Positions 11,741 to 21,343 of a DNA stretch of 64,000 nucleotides are shown here, one piece after another. The stretch spans positions 1 to 64,000 of the forward strand of contig JAQMWT010000201.1 of assembly GCA_029834535.1 (NCBI GenBank). The letters are read 5' to 3'. Numbering within the stretch: the first letter of the stretch is position 1; each line of letters starts with the position of its first letter. This stretch comes from Chrysophaeum taylorii. Taxonomy: Eukaryota > Sar > Pelagophyceae > Pelagomonadales > Pelagomonadaceae. The notes beneath the pieces are model-generated. The model was given only the letters and a program-made list of their open reading frames with translations. It was not told the origin of the DNA and made no database searches. The position numbers and the translations under genes were made by a program.

Positions 11741-11750
11741 CTCCACCACC

Positions 11751-12086
11751 TGTGGCGTAAGGAGAATTTTAGGGGCTACCTGGCGTGCCTTCAAATCCTG
11801 GCTCGCCGCTCGCGTCCGTGCCCTTGGTGGAGTCACTGGACGAGGATGGCCGTTCTCCCGCCACACAACCACAAACAACTTCCGTGCCTGGTCCTCACAA
11901 CTTGAGGATCGGCTGTTGCTTTATGATCAAGGTATATCGAAACACAGAAATCAGGGTGACACATGTCACGGAAAAGGAAGATGATGTCATAAAGAAAACT
12001 GACATCATCACAACGGAGTAGGGTGCCCCTGATAAGGGGGGGCCTAGAAGAGGGGTAAGCCTTAGGAAGCGGGAGTTGCCGCCACA
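11751..12086 (-). repeat. Gypsy-1 right (5') LTR
   Basis: A 336-bp copy of the LTR at 3203-3531, same orientation, about 98% identical apart from small gaps. The minus strand just inside it reads TGGTGGAGGATATGAG, starting with the TGG of a primer-binding site, close to the Gypsy-3 site. Confidence 0.9.
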
Positions 12087-12225
12087 GTTGCTCCCCTCCT
12101 CGTTCTGTATTTCGCCTATTCGTTGATCCATTCCTCGTTCTATATTATCAGCTATTCGTTGATCCACTCCCCGTTGTGCATTTTCGCCTATTCGTTGATC
12201 CACTCCTCGTTGTGCTTGTGGGTTT
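12087..12225 (+). repeat. ~36-bp minisatellite in Copia-1, right half
   Basis: The array seen at 3010-3202 resumes, with units such as TATTCGTTGATCCACTCC-CGTTGTGCATTTTCGCC. It is interrupted only by Gypsy-1. Confidence 0.85.
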
Positions 12226-14893
12226 TGGTAAAACCAGCGAATCACGCTCCATCGCGCATTTCACCCGCCATAACTATGCTGTGCCTGTCAATTTTTCGCG
12301 TGCGCAAGTTTCGTGCTTCCTATGTGGTTGGATCGCTCATCTTCGTGATCCTGGACCGACGCTTCTTAGCTGTGTTATTCGGCTTCTTCATCTACGGTAT
12401 CAACACAATGTTGTGGTTATCCTTTGCGCACTATTATCTGCTCTTCGCCGTTTTTCTGCTAGCATTCGGTCTTGCTATCGAAGTGAATTCCGTGCTCCGC
12501 GCCCGCGACGCTATCTGCACTGTTCTTACGTGTCACTGCGACGCTATCTGCAACGTTCTTACGTGCCACCACTGTTTTGCCACTATCGCCAACTTCTACC
12601 GCAGTCTATTCGAGTATGACGACCAAAGATCGCCGCTTGCTCCTCAAACGTTGGCCCATATGGCAACTTCGTTCTTGCAAATGCGAAAAAGGGCCAGTCT
12701 CTTATCTGACACAGCAGGCTGGCATACAGCAGCCTGGTCTACCCGTGTTCGTTCCTTACAACGCTGGCGCGTCAGAAGTCTTCCATCTTCGCGTACAGGA
12801 CGCGGTCGTGCCTATGGCAACTTGCTCGCGCCACAACGACCAAACACCCACGTTCGCATCAAACCTGTTTACGCCTGTTTTTGATTCTGTCGACTCCGAC
12901 CATCGTCATAACCTGGTCACTATGCAACATATCTGCCCACAGGCCACGTTCTCATCAGACGTCTGATACACCGCCATCGTATATACCAGCCTGTGTTCCC
13001 GCTATCTTTACCCCGCTGCGATTCTCAGTGGCAACAATCGCCTAACGCAAGTCTTCCCAGGCACCTTTGTCGCTATTGTTCTTCAGACCTCGATTTTGCT
13101 GACAGTTTCGCTTATCAGATTTCCTGCAATGTCAACCACCGAAGGAACTTCAACGTGGTTCCGACTTTCTCGAATCACGCTTCCAAGCTATCGTCTCCTG
13201 TTGCCCCATTGTCACCTGTTCCTGCTGTTGCCCGATTGTCACCTGTTCTTCCGCTGTTGCCCCCTTGACCCCTGTGTTTGATGAGAATGCGCCGATTTCA
13301 CTGGGACTGATCACCCCATCACGTGAACCGACCATTCTACGAGCCCATGAACTCCGAATAACCAACAACCCCCAGAGAAAAGTGCACGACAAAGTCGAGC
13401 AAACCAGAGCCGACAAAACCAACGAGCCCAAAACCCCCTGAGGAAAGTGCAAAACAAAGTCAAGCCAAACAGAGCCGACCGCGCCAAGTCGACAAAAGCG
13501 CACATTATTCAGAAACAACTGGAGAAACAAGATTCGGTGTCATCTCATGTCGATTCTGTGTCATCTTGTCATTCCCTGTACGTTAATTATGCTAGCTTTC
13601 GTTTGTTAGTTCATTATGTCTTCCTTCCCCTCTGTCTCGCCCACACCCTTGTTGATCCCCCATGTGTCGAAGCTTACATTGATGACGGCGCTATCACTTC
13701 CACTCATTTGCGCGAAGCTCTAGCCCATCCAAATCCTGCACGTCGGTTACAAGCCATTGCCGAAGAATATCATTCCCTCGGCCAGCTCGGTTGCTCGGAT
13801 GTTGTTCGCGTCCCTTCTACTTTTTCTGGCAGCATCTGCACTTTGAAGTGGGTCCTCCGAAAGAAGTGTGAATCTAGCCGCTTCAAATCGTACAAAGCTC
13901 GTCTCGTTGTCCGCGGTTACACCCAGGTTCACGGCATTGATTACCACGACACGTACAGTCCTGTAGCCAACATATACGCTTCTTTCTCACCTTCGTCGCC
14001 GTTCACGACTGGGATTTGCATAAGCTGGATGTCAGCTCTGCTTTCATACAAGCCCCTGTCTGGCCAACCGAAGGCTATGCTCCCAGCCAACCCAAAGATA
14101 CCTCCAAACTCATTTCCAAACTCTGTCGCTGTTGGTACGGTTGCAAGCAAGCTTGTCGCCACTGGTGGCTTTACTTAGAACGCTTCCTTGTTAATGATTG
14201 TAGCTTTGTCCGCACACGCTTTTGCTTACTTCCACTGTCGTTCTGCGCCTTGTTCTCGTCGTTGATGATCTTCTTGTTGCGCACCCCCGTTCTTGCATTG
14301 GCCATTACCAAGCTTTCCTTTTGCGTTTTTAAAAGCCTTCACACTTACGTTGTTCTTCGCATTGCGCGCGATCGAGCACGTAAACCCGAATTGACTCCCG
14401 CTCCCATCGGTCTTCGTCTTTCTGCGGCTGACTGTCCTGCACACGGTTCCTCCGATCACCTTTTTTTTTTATTGTCGGTTGTGTCTTGTTTATTTCTGTT
14501 ATGACACGACGCTCCGCTACCTCCATGGTACTCAAGATGTTGCCCTTGTTCTTGGTCGCGATTCTACCCTTCGTCTCTGTGATTATTCCGACGCCAACTG
14601 GGCCGACAACCCCGATGATCGCCGCTCCACCACTGCCTACTGCTACTGCTGAACGTTCTTATGTATGTCGATAACCGCACCACCGTGACCCACTATCACC
14701 GCAACACACTTATTGCCCTCCAGCATGTCCCCCGTCTTGACAATCTTAGCGATATCTTCACCCGCAGTACGGAAGCTCCTCCCTTCCTTCGGCTTCGTGC
14801 TCGTTACCTCACCTCGTGACTTCGCATGGCATCTCCTGTCTTATTATGCCACAATGCCTCTCATGACGTTTTTCCACCTTCGCGCTTCTCCTC
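12226..14893 (+). pseudogene. Copia-1 integrase-region, RT and RNase H relic
   Basis: Fossil pol sequence. From 12.2 to 13.3 kb it is heavily decayed and only tentatively integrase. From about 13670 copia RT is clear: AIAEEYHSLGQLGCSDVV, TLKWVLRKKCE, YKARLVVRGYTQVHGIDY, SSAFIQAPVWPTEGY. Near 14510-14640 the copia RNase H signature appears (RYLHGTQDVALVLGRDS, YSDANWADNPDDRRST). Broken in many places. Confidence 0.8.
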
Positions 14894-14997
14894 TGTGAGG
14901 ACCTCACTTACCCCTTTTTTTCCTTTTCTTTCTTTTCCAGCACCTGTGTGAGGACCTCACTTACCCCTTTTTCCTTTTCTTTCTTTTCCAGCACCTG
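14894..14997 (+). repeat. Two tandem 51-53-bp units before the Copia-1 right LTR
   Basis: Units start at 14894 and 14947. Each begins TGTGAGGA, the first bases of the LTR that starts at 14998, and ends in a pyrimidine tract CCTTTTCTTTCTTTTCCAGC. They look like duplications of the internal-LTR junction. Confidence 0.8.
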
Positions 14998-16151
14998 TGT
15001 GAGGAAGCTATGACACTTACCCCTGCACCACGTATCTAGTATCCCAACGTCATTCCCTTATCCTAACTACTAATCGACAGATGTTTTTCTGTTTGTCTGT
15101 TTGTTTGTCCCTCGATTTAGGGTAAGGATCAGGTAGGCGCGCGAGCCGGACATTGATCCTCCAAGCCGTCTACGGCGACCTCGCCGACTATTTCCACGAC
15201 CCGCGGCGGCTCTTTCAGCGCGCCATTCTCACGCCCCGTCGAAACGATGTTGTCGATGCTGACAACGCGCGCACGACCGCGGCCTTTTTTTCCCGGAGAC
15301 GAGGCGTCGGAGTTCTTTTCGGCCGACTAGGTTGGGTCGGAAGACGACGCCTCGCTCTCAAAAGTCGAGTTTTGAACTCCCTGACAACCAACGGCATGCT
15401 GACTTTGATCGCGAGCTTAAAGTCTTCGCAACCTCGACCCGTCGCACGGCCACTGCAACGTACCAGATACATGATCGATCGTGTCGTTGTCACCGAGGCT
15501 CCTCCAACCTGTATCCCTTAAGGCCCGCCGACGCCAAACGATCACCAAGAGCCAGGGCCAGACGCCCCGCGAGGTCGGCGTCCTCTTGGCGAAGCCCGTC
15601 TTCTGCCACGTCCAGCTCTACGTGGCTCTCTGTCGATCGGCAACCCCGAGGATATCCTCTTCTTGGTCGACGACTCCACCCTACTCCACACGTGTTGCGC
15701 AATACCGATAAGCCCCCTCCCGGCGTCTACACGCGCACTATAGGTTAACATACTGGGACCAGGTGAACTTACTGGAACCAGGTGAACTTACTTGGGTTAG
15801 AGATTGGGACTAGGCGAACTTAGTGACCAGGTGAACTTACTGAGACCAAGTGTGAACTTACTGGGGCTTTCAGAGGAAACTCAAAGCTTAGCGGCGTGTG
15901 CGGATCAAAGCAGCTTAGATTGGCGGGGGTGAGAGCGACGAGCTCGAAGGAGAGTGGGGTAAGTGGGTGTGGGTTTACGCCGAACTTGCTGGGGGTAGAG
16001 ATTGGGTTTACGTCGAATTTACTGGGGTTAGAGATTGGGACTAGGTGAACTTAACGGGAACAGGTGAACTTGCTGGGGTTAGAGATTGGGACTAGGTGAA
16101 CTTACTGGCCTGCACTTGTCGCTAGTCTAACGCCCCATTCCAGTTGTCACA
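14998..16151 (+). repeat. Copia-1 right LTR, split by a Helitron fragment
   Basis: The LTR is present as 14998-15060 and 16119-16151. The two pieces match the left LTR base for base except for two substitutions. The break falls between A and T of CCTTA/TCGCTAG. Confidence 0.92.
15061..16118 (+). mobile_element. Helitron fragment H1 with C-terminal Pif1-type helicase relic
   Basis: A 1058-bp unit inserted precisely between A and T without target duplication, starting TCCTAACTACTAATCGACAG, as expected of rolling-circle Helitrons (5' TC). The 3' end is CACTTG, not the classical CTRR. At 15151-15290 it encodes a helicase piece with RAILTPRRNDVVDADN (compare RAILTP-N--VD-IN of Helitron helicases). 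At about 15530-15650 are the final helicase motifs (compare the INKSQGQT and QLYVALCR stretches in sister units). Frames shift between these pieces. The right part is made of GTGAACTTACTGGG repeats. It lacks Rep and the N-terminal helicase, so it is non-autonomous. Confidence 0.85.
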
Positions 16152-16790
16152 TAGACGAACGGAGGAATACTAGACGAATGGCGGAACGTTCCATTTCATA
16201 CTCCGACAATAGTAGACGGACGGTGGAACGTTCCATTAAAATAGTGTTGCGGCCGCGCGTAGCTTTCAATAGTGTTGCGGCCGCGGTAGCACGACGCTGT
16301 CGCGCGCGCTCGCGGTCCTTTTCCTACCGTTGCGGCTGCCCGGTAGCACGACGCTCTCGCGCTCGGTCGCGTTGCTCTTCCTCGTGTTGCGGCCGCGCGG
16401 TAGTACGACGCTCTCGCGATCGGTCGCGCTCCTTTTCCTAGTCTTGCCGCACGCTCCCACGCGATGTCGCTCTTGGTCCGCGTCGAGGTCGCGGTGCTTC
16501 TGCTGCTTCTCAGCTTCGCTCGGGCGGTGCCGCGCAAGCCGCGCGCGCCCCTCGGCGTCGCGGCGCTCTTTAGGCACGAGACGCCGTGGCTCGTCCCAGG
16601 AGGCGTCGCCATCATTTCTCCGGGGCAAGCACGCAAGATATGCTAAGATCGGCAAGATATTTTTAGCTTCAACCCAACATGACTATTCAATTTTTCTATA
16701 TGTTGGGTGGTCGGACGGACGGACGGACGGTCGTCAGACGGATTATTCGATTAAGAAGGGCTAACGCTGGGGCTGTTGATGGGGGCTATC
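16152..16790. repeat. Minisatellites right of Copia-1
   Basis: From 16152 to about 16250 are short units of the type AGACGAACGG-GGAA with CGTTCCATT. From 16272 to about 16440 are roughly three ~56-bp units starting TGTTGCGGCCGCG and containing GTAGCACGACGCTCTCGCG. The rest, to 16790, has a short GGAC run (16716-16730) and no gene that I can support. Open frames through the repeats are arginine/serine-rich on either strand and not credible genes. Confidence 0.7.
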
Positions 16791-16793
16791 CGT

Positions 16794-17844
16794 TTAATAA
16801 GTGCGTTGCGAATGACGTGACGTAGGGCAAATGCTGGGGGTTGTAATGAATGCGATGAGGGTTTTGCGAAGGTGTTGGAAGAAGGTTTGTGTTCGAGAGG
16901 GGCATTGATGAGGGATGATGGTGGTTAGGAGATGGGCTGGATGTTGTTTTTTTTCGAGGAAGATTCCGGCGTGTTCGAGAAGGGTGCGGATGGTGGGCTC
17001 TTTTTCGGCTTTGAGGGCCCAGTACGTCTTGTCGGGATTGTAGCCGTACACCAACGTGTGCGATATGCCTGGGATGGGTGTGGTGTCGTCATCCTCGGCA
17101 ACGGAGGCGCGCATCGCTTTTCTGAAAAAACAGGTGTCCCCACTGTCGATAAGGGCGACGGGGTCGTCTTTGAGTGTGAGGATGGTGAGGTCGACGGCGA
17201 GTTGGGCAGGAATCGTCTGGACGTCTTCGTGCGTGTCGCCGAGGTAGTGAAGCTCGAGGGTGTTGGTGCGACAGAAGTCGCGGAAGGTGTGGAGGATGAG
17301 ATTGCGTTGGCGCACACTCGAGACCTCGACTTCGATGGTCTTACGTAAATTGAGCCTTTCGCCGAAGTTGCGGAGGAATTCGTCGTGGACAGTCGCCCCT
17401 GGAACTTTTTTGCCTATAGCGAGGCGAGTAGAGGGAGGTTTTTATTGCGCCTCGAGTCGTTGGATCTTCGCGTGCGTGGCCGTTGTTGAAGGCGGTGGCG
17501 TTGTCATCGAAGTACGTGCAGTCGACGGTGAAAACTTGGCGTGCAAATTCTGTAGCGTCTTGGGGTTGGCCGAAGCCCACGTAGGCGATGTGGACGCGGG
17601 CGTCGAAGTTTTGGATGTATTTTCGTGCTTCGGCAGCTGCCGCATCGTTCGCGCGCGTGTGGTTGCGTTTGCGCTCTTTTGTCGCGATAACGTTTGTGTT
17701 CGGGGAGGTGTCGACGAATTTCATGATGTTCTTGTCGTGGCGTGACTTTTCAAAGTTCACTGTCAGGGAAGGTGCAATACTTGTTGGAGTTGTGAATTGG
17801 AATTTGAGATTCAACGGTAATTCAAGTATGTCGTTGACACGCAT
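16794..17844 (-). CDS. Unrecognised protein, probably two coding segments
   Basis: Start chosen at the ATG at 17844 (MRVNDILELPLNLKFQ) because a good TATA box lies about 35 bp upstream. The first segment runs to about 17440 and the second from about 17450 to 16794, in a different frame. The change of frame could be a small intron or a frameshift. The second segment has ATVHDEFLRNFGERLNL, DVQTIPAQLAVDLTIL and TLVYGYNPDKTYWALK and looks like real protein (mixed hydrophobic/charged, no low complexity). I do not recognise the family and see no signal peptide or membrane segment. It could be a host gene or an orphan piece of a mobile element. Confidence 0.45.
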
Positions 17845-17876
17845 TGTGTTGGAATTCGTGGACCGTTGAGGCAAGG

Positions 17877-17889
17877 GGTTATATAATAC
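17877..17889 (-). promoter_or_regulatory. TATA-box candidate for the 17844 start
   Basis: On the minus strand AGTATTATATAACCCC lies about 35-45 bp upstream of the ATG at 17844. Spacing fits a TATA promoter with a very short leader, but no transcription start can be proven from sequence. Confidence 0.4.
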
Positions 17890-18099
17890 TGGGGGAGAAA
17901 CGTGAGTGCGTGAGAAGTCGAGAGCGTGTGATGCGTATGGTCCATTCCGGTGGCGGTGGAGTCGGCGCTCCCGGGTCGATGGGGATGTCTCGATCGGTGT
18001 CGAGACGTTGCTCGATGATTTGTTTGGGGACGCTACGACGCGCGAGTGGTGAGTTATGGGAGGCATCGTGTGTCGAGCCGCAGTAATATTGGGCGACAT

Positions 18100-18338
18100 A
18101 TGCGGTCGAAGGTGTTTGTTTGGTCTTGGTTACGGCTCGCCGAGGTTTTTCGCGTCATCAGTGGCCTGTCGTTAGTGGAGACTTCGTGGTTGCTCGGTCG
18201 TTGTCCTGCGTGTTGCTGTCGCGGTAGTAGTATAAGGTCGAGCGCGTGATCGTCGAAGTGCTCAAGGTGCGTGCTCGTGTGATGGGGGAGGAGTTACGTG
18301 TTGAGTGTTGTCGAAATCGGTGTTCGTGTGAGGGCCCA
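18100..18338. other. Spacer between two minus-strand ORFs
   Basis: I see no gene, repeat or clear motif in this stretch. Confidence 0.4.
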
Positions 18339-18884
18339 TTAGTCTTCTAACTGGTGATGCCGTTTCCGCTTTCGGCGCGTGCCTCGTGGTATTTGGGGCA
18401 GGCATTGACCGAAAATTTTCAACGCCGCGGGGTCGACGATGCGATGGTTGACGAGATCGATCTGTTCTTCTCGTTTCGGTTTTCGGTGGTACGGATTGGC
18501 CAAAATATGCGTTGCTCGTGAAGGCGGGGCGAAATGGGAGGAATGCTCAAGTCCCTGCTCCTGCTCCGATATCACGTGTTGGTCGCTAAGTGTGTCTTGG
18601 CAGCAGTTGCGAGCTTTATATATTACAGACAGGACTGGCGTAGGGGTGAGGAGTGGGCGAGCTGGTGGAGTGACGGCGGGGAGGTCCGGTTGTTCGTGGT
18701 CGGGGAGCATGTGCGTGATGATCCCGCAGGTGTCTTTGTCGACGAGAATAGGAACGCAACGGGGTTCTAGTTTCGAGGACAAGGAGTTTTTTGGGGACAA
18801 GGGTTTCGCGAAGGTGTTGTGAGAAGTTGCAGAGCATTTAGCAAGCAGTGGTAAGTCACCTGGGAAACCATCCCGTCTCATCAT
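18339..18884 (-). CDS. Unrecognised 181-residue ORF
   Basis: Minus-strand ORF starting MMRRDGFPGDLPLLAKC and ending in a very basic tail RGTRRKRKRHHQLED, which could be nuclear-targeting. No domain is recognised. It follows the same strand as the 16794-17844 coding region, 0.5 kb upstream of it, and may belong to the same unit. It could also be a chance frame. Confidence 0.3.
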   Translation of the reverse strand: MMRRDGFPGDLPLLAKCSATSHNTFAKPLSPKNSLSSKLEPRCVPILVDKDTCGIITHMLPDHEQPDLPAVTPPARPLLTPTPVLSVIYKARNCCQDTLSDQHVISEQEQGLEHSSHFAPPSRATHILANPYHRKPKREEQIDLVNHRIVDPAALKIFGQCLPQIPRGTRRKRKRHHQLED

Positions 18885-19370
18885 GAACGTCTGGAAATAT
18901 TTAATTCGGGGAATGAAAAGGTATGTTCCCTATATCCTCAGAACACGACAGGCGGCATCTAGTACTACACGAGAAAGGTAAAGTGTATGGTGCTACATAC
19001 CTCGGGGCGCGCTAGGCCATGATGATGAGCTTAAGCACAAATCAGAGGACTATTTGATTGTGTAGAACGGGAGAATAAGGTTAAGGAAGAGATCACGTTC
19101 TCAACGGACGGATAAGGGTAAGAGGCAGCAGATTTCTCTGCACCCCCTCGAGATGTCTTAAGCGCAAGGTGCGTCTATAGAACATCTCTTGAGAAAGATG
19201 ATGATGAAGGAAGAAAAAAAAAGGAGAATACAGTCTTGATGGTCGCAGAGGTCACATACGAAGCATCAAGAGTATAGAAGGGTCTTAGGACTTGGACTTG
19301 GTGGAGCTGAGAGTCGATTTGACCCTTTTGAACAGAATTAAGAAACACAGATACAACGGGCAGTGTGTTA
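18885..19370. other. Non-coding stretch left of Copia-2 ORFs
   Basis: No gene seen. It contains an A-rich run (19213-19223). It is where a left LTR for Copia-2 might be expected, but no matching copy exists at the right side of that element. Confidence 0.4.
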
Positions 19371-19380
19371 GGATTATCAA

Positions 19381-20244
19381 TCATCGTCCGCTTCTGCTGT
19401 AAGGTGGTGAACACCAATTGCTGAATGATGTGGTGCCAAGAGAGGGGTGAGTGCAAGTAGAGCATTCAGTATGGATGGCGACAGAGAATCTAGTTGAAAG
19501 GTGTCCAGTTGGTTTTCCAACAAGTTGGACTTGGCGAACGAAGATAGAAGAGTCTTCAGATTCACATGAGAGCGGACGGAATGCTCTGAAGCATGAGAGC
19601 AACTTGTCACGTAGATGAAGGAGGTGATCGTCCTGGGAGGAGTGGTTGGCAGCATATTGGTCATAAACTGTAAGAGTTAAGCGAGACAGCAGCTCTGGGA
19701 TCTTGTACAGTGTTATGAGTAACACGTGTGCATTGGCAGTAGGAGGAAAGAGCCGATTCTCCAGGGAGGTGATTGAAGCAATGGCAGCCTGTAGATCAGT
19801 GCGCAGAGATAGATTTTCAGCGCTGAAGGTGTTGACTTTGCGGATATATAGGCGAAGAGTTTTCTGGAGTTGCTCGACTTGCTGATGTAAGGCATCGACA
19901 TCAGCCGAGGCAGAAGAAGCACGGTGTGTCGATGGTGAAGTCCTTTCCAGGGTAGGTCGTGATGTAGAGAGTGAGTAGTTTAACGGCGTCTCGGTCAACA
20001 CATGCTGTGCAAGTAGGGGGTATTTCGCGTTTAGAAAGCGCAGAAAGTCTTGATGTTCTGCCGGAGTATAAGTGGGGCCGAACATTACACCCAGGAGTGA
20101 TGGCGGTTTTGTATCATCCGAGGGTGATACGTAGTCGTCAAGATGTTGTACCCACGATCGGGCAACAGTATTAATCACATGGTGGGATTTGGAGGGCTTG
20201 AACATAGCCTGAGATTCTTTGCGACTCTGTGTTCGAACACACAA
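19381..20244 (-). CDS. ORF-B downstream of Copia-2 pol, coiled-coil
   Basis: A 287-codon minus-strand ORF. Its middle (about residues 110-165) has heptad-like spacing (DVDALHQQVEQLQKTLRL, ENLSLRTDLQAAIASIT) suggesting a coiled coil, and a Ser/Thr-rich stretch precedes it. It overlaps the end of ORF-A by 74 bp in another frame. No family recognised. Its place after pol and on the same strand makes it a candidate extra ORF of the copia element, or a fossil of a neighbour. Confidence 0.45.
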   Translation of the reverse strand: MCVRTQSRKESQAMFKPSKSHHVINTVARSWVQHLDDYVSPSDDTKPPSLLGVMFGPTYTPAEHQDFLRFLNAKYPLLAQHVLTETPLNYSLSTSRPTLERTSPSTHRASSASADVDALHQQVEQLQKTLRLYIRKVNTFSAENLSLRTDLQAAIASITSLENRLFPPTANAHVLLITLYKIPELLSRLTLTVYDQYAANHSSQDDHLLHLRDKLLSCFRAFRPLSCESEDSSIFVRQVQLVGKPTGHLSTRFSVAIHTECSTCTHPSLGTTSFSNWCSPPYSRSGR

Positions 20245-21332
20245 GAGTTACAAGAAAGTTAAGATGCTCAAGGTGCATCTGTGTAATAAGCCGAAGATCC
20301 AGTGCAAATGGCAGTTGAGTGGTGGGATCTGTGGCTGCATCGGATACAGATAGGATTAAATGAGCAAGTGACGGGTATTGCGTTAGATTGCTAGTCAAAA
20401 GAGTATATAACTCCTTTGGCAAATGATAGGTGCGTATGATGGTCGCGCGTATATGACCAGCTGAGCGCGCATCACAGGGGGATTGGAAGGAAGTAGCGTT
20501 GCGAGCACATACAGTAGGTTGTATAGGCACCTGATCAGTATTGTGACAAGCACAGCAAATGTTCATGGTAATAGCAGAAATGGGGATGTGACCATTCTTC
20601 TTATGGTCGCCCGTGTTGAGGTGACTCAGCACTTCAGTGGGGAGTTCACGAGGTGTTTGTGACTTCGAACTGTACGTGGTCGAGACAAGGAACGTTGGTT
20701 GTCCCAAATTGTTGAGGCATTGCGTACAGAAGGATGACAAAATGAAACGTTCGCGTTTGGGGCCTCTGTAGCAGCCAATAGAAGCAATAGCAGGAGCAGC
20801 TTCCCAAGGTATAGTAATGGGTAGGCGCATGGATATGAATGTTGTTAGTTCCACAAACAGTGAAAGGTCAGTAGACTCATAGATCGAGTTGAGTGCCGTA
20901 GCGATTTCCGCTCGCATAAAAGAAGAGAGAGACGGGGTGGCAGGGACACGGAAGTTCTCAAAGAGAGAGATTCCCCGTTCAAACAGAAAAAAATCCATGT
21001 TGAGGCCATGATCCTGGCCATCCTGGAGTGTTAGCGATTGAGGTAAAGTATGTTTGGCTGGTGTCGGTGCGACAGCAGCAGCCTGGGAGGTAGCAGTAGT
21101 AACAGCGATCATGGGTTGTCGCTTTTGCGACAACTTGGGAGAAGGTTCGGCCGTGGAGAGCGAGCGTGGAATTGTCCTTCGAACGACTGGAGAGATGCCG
21201 CGGCCACGGGAATGCCAAGAAAAAGACATGAGCGACACTCACACGCGTACAAAAAATTGTGGCAAAAGAAGGTAGGCCAGGGCTAGGGGATAGTTTAACG
21301 ACGTTGCGGTCACTAGAGTTAGGCATCTTCAA
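20171..21332 (-). CDS. ORF-A downstream of Copia-2 pol, cysteine-rich
   Basis: Minus-strand ORF (355 codons from the ATG at 21238; another frame begins at 21332, only about 12 bp after the pol stop). Near its middle are paired cysteines: SSFCTQCLNN, then ICCACHN, then TVCARNA and SPCDAR, a possible zinc-binding arrangement. The N-terminal 80 residues are Ala/Pro/Gln-rich. No family recognised, and it is not a known copia pol or gag domain. Confidence 0.45.
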
Positions 21333-21343
21333 TCCTGTAAAGG

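Larger units (their letters stand above)
3203..12086 (-). mobile_element. Gypsy-1: Ty3/gypsy LTR retrotransposon with methyltransferase-like domain, broken
   Basis: Minus-strand element bounded by LTRs at 3203-3531 and 11751-12086 (TGTGGCG ... CGCCACA) and flanked by ATTGC/GTTGC, a 5-bp duplication with one mismatch. In coding order are an acidic N-terminal region (about 11.2-10.5 kb), a protease-like domain (about 10.0-9.65 kb), a cytosine-methyltransferase-like domain (about 8.42-7.6 kb), then RT and RNase H (6.83-5.6 kb) and integrase (about 5.5-3.57 kb). A copy of repeat R1 is inserted between the protease and methyltransferase regions. An inverted piece of the integrase C-terminal region lies beside the right LTR. 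The LTRs differ by roughly 5 substitutions plus several one-base gaps by eye, so the insertion is young, but the coding part is broken in about half a dozen places. Confidence 0.92.
1669..16151 (+). mobile_element. Copia-1: Ty1/copia LTR retrotransposon, broken, with nested insertions
   Basis: The element is bounded by 96-bp LTRs that start TGTGA and end TCACA. It is flanked by the 5-bp duplication TAGAC (1664-1668 and 16152-16156). Inside, in order, are a gag-like relic with a zinc-knuckle-like pattern, a minisatellite, an integrase-region relic and copia RT and RNase H relics, all plus strand. Gypsy-1 is inserted in the minisatellite and a Helitron fragment in the right LTR. The two LTRs differ at only two of about 96 positions once the Helitron is set aside, so insertion was fairly recent, although the coding part carries many breaks. 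Confidence 0.9.

Noticed and set aside
12123-12884. A 253-codon plus-strand frame with a hydrophobic stretch that could pass for a membrane protein
   Set aside because: The hydrophobicity comes from the decayed copia pol read in another frame and the minisatellite at its start; it lies inside Copia-1.
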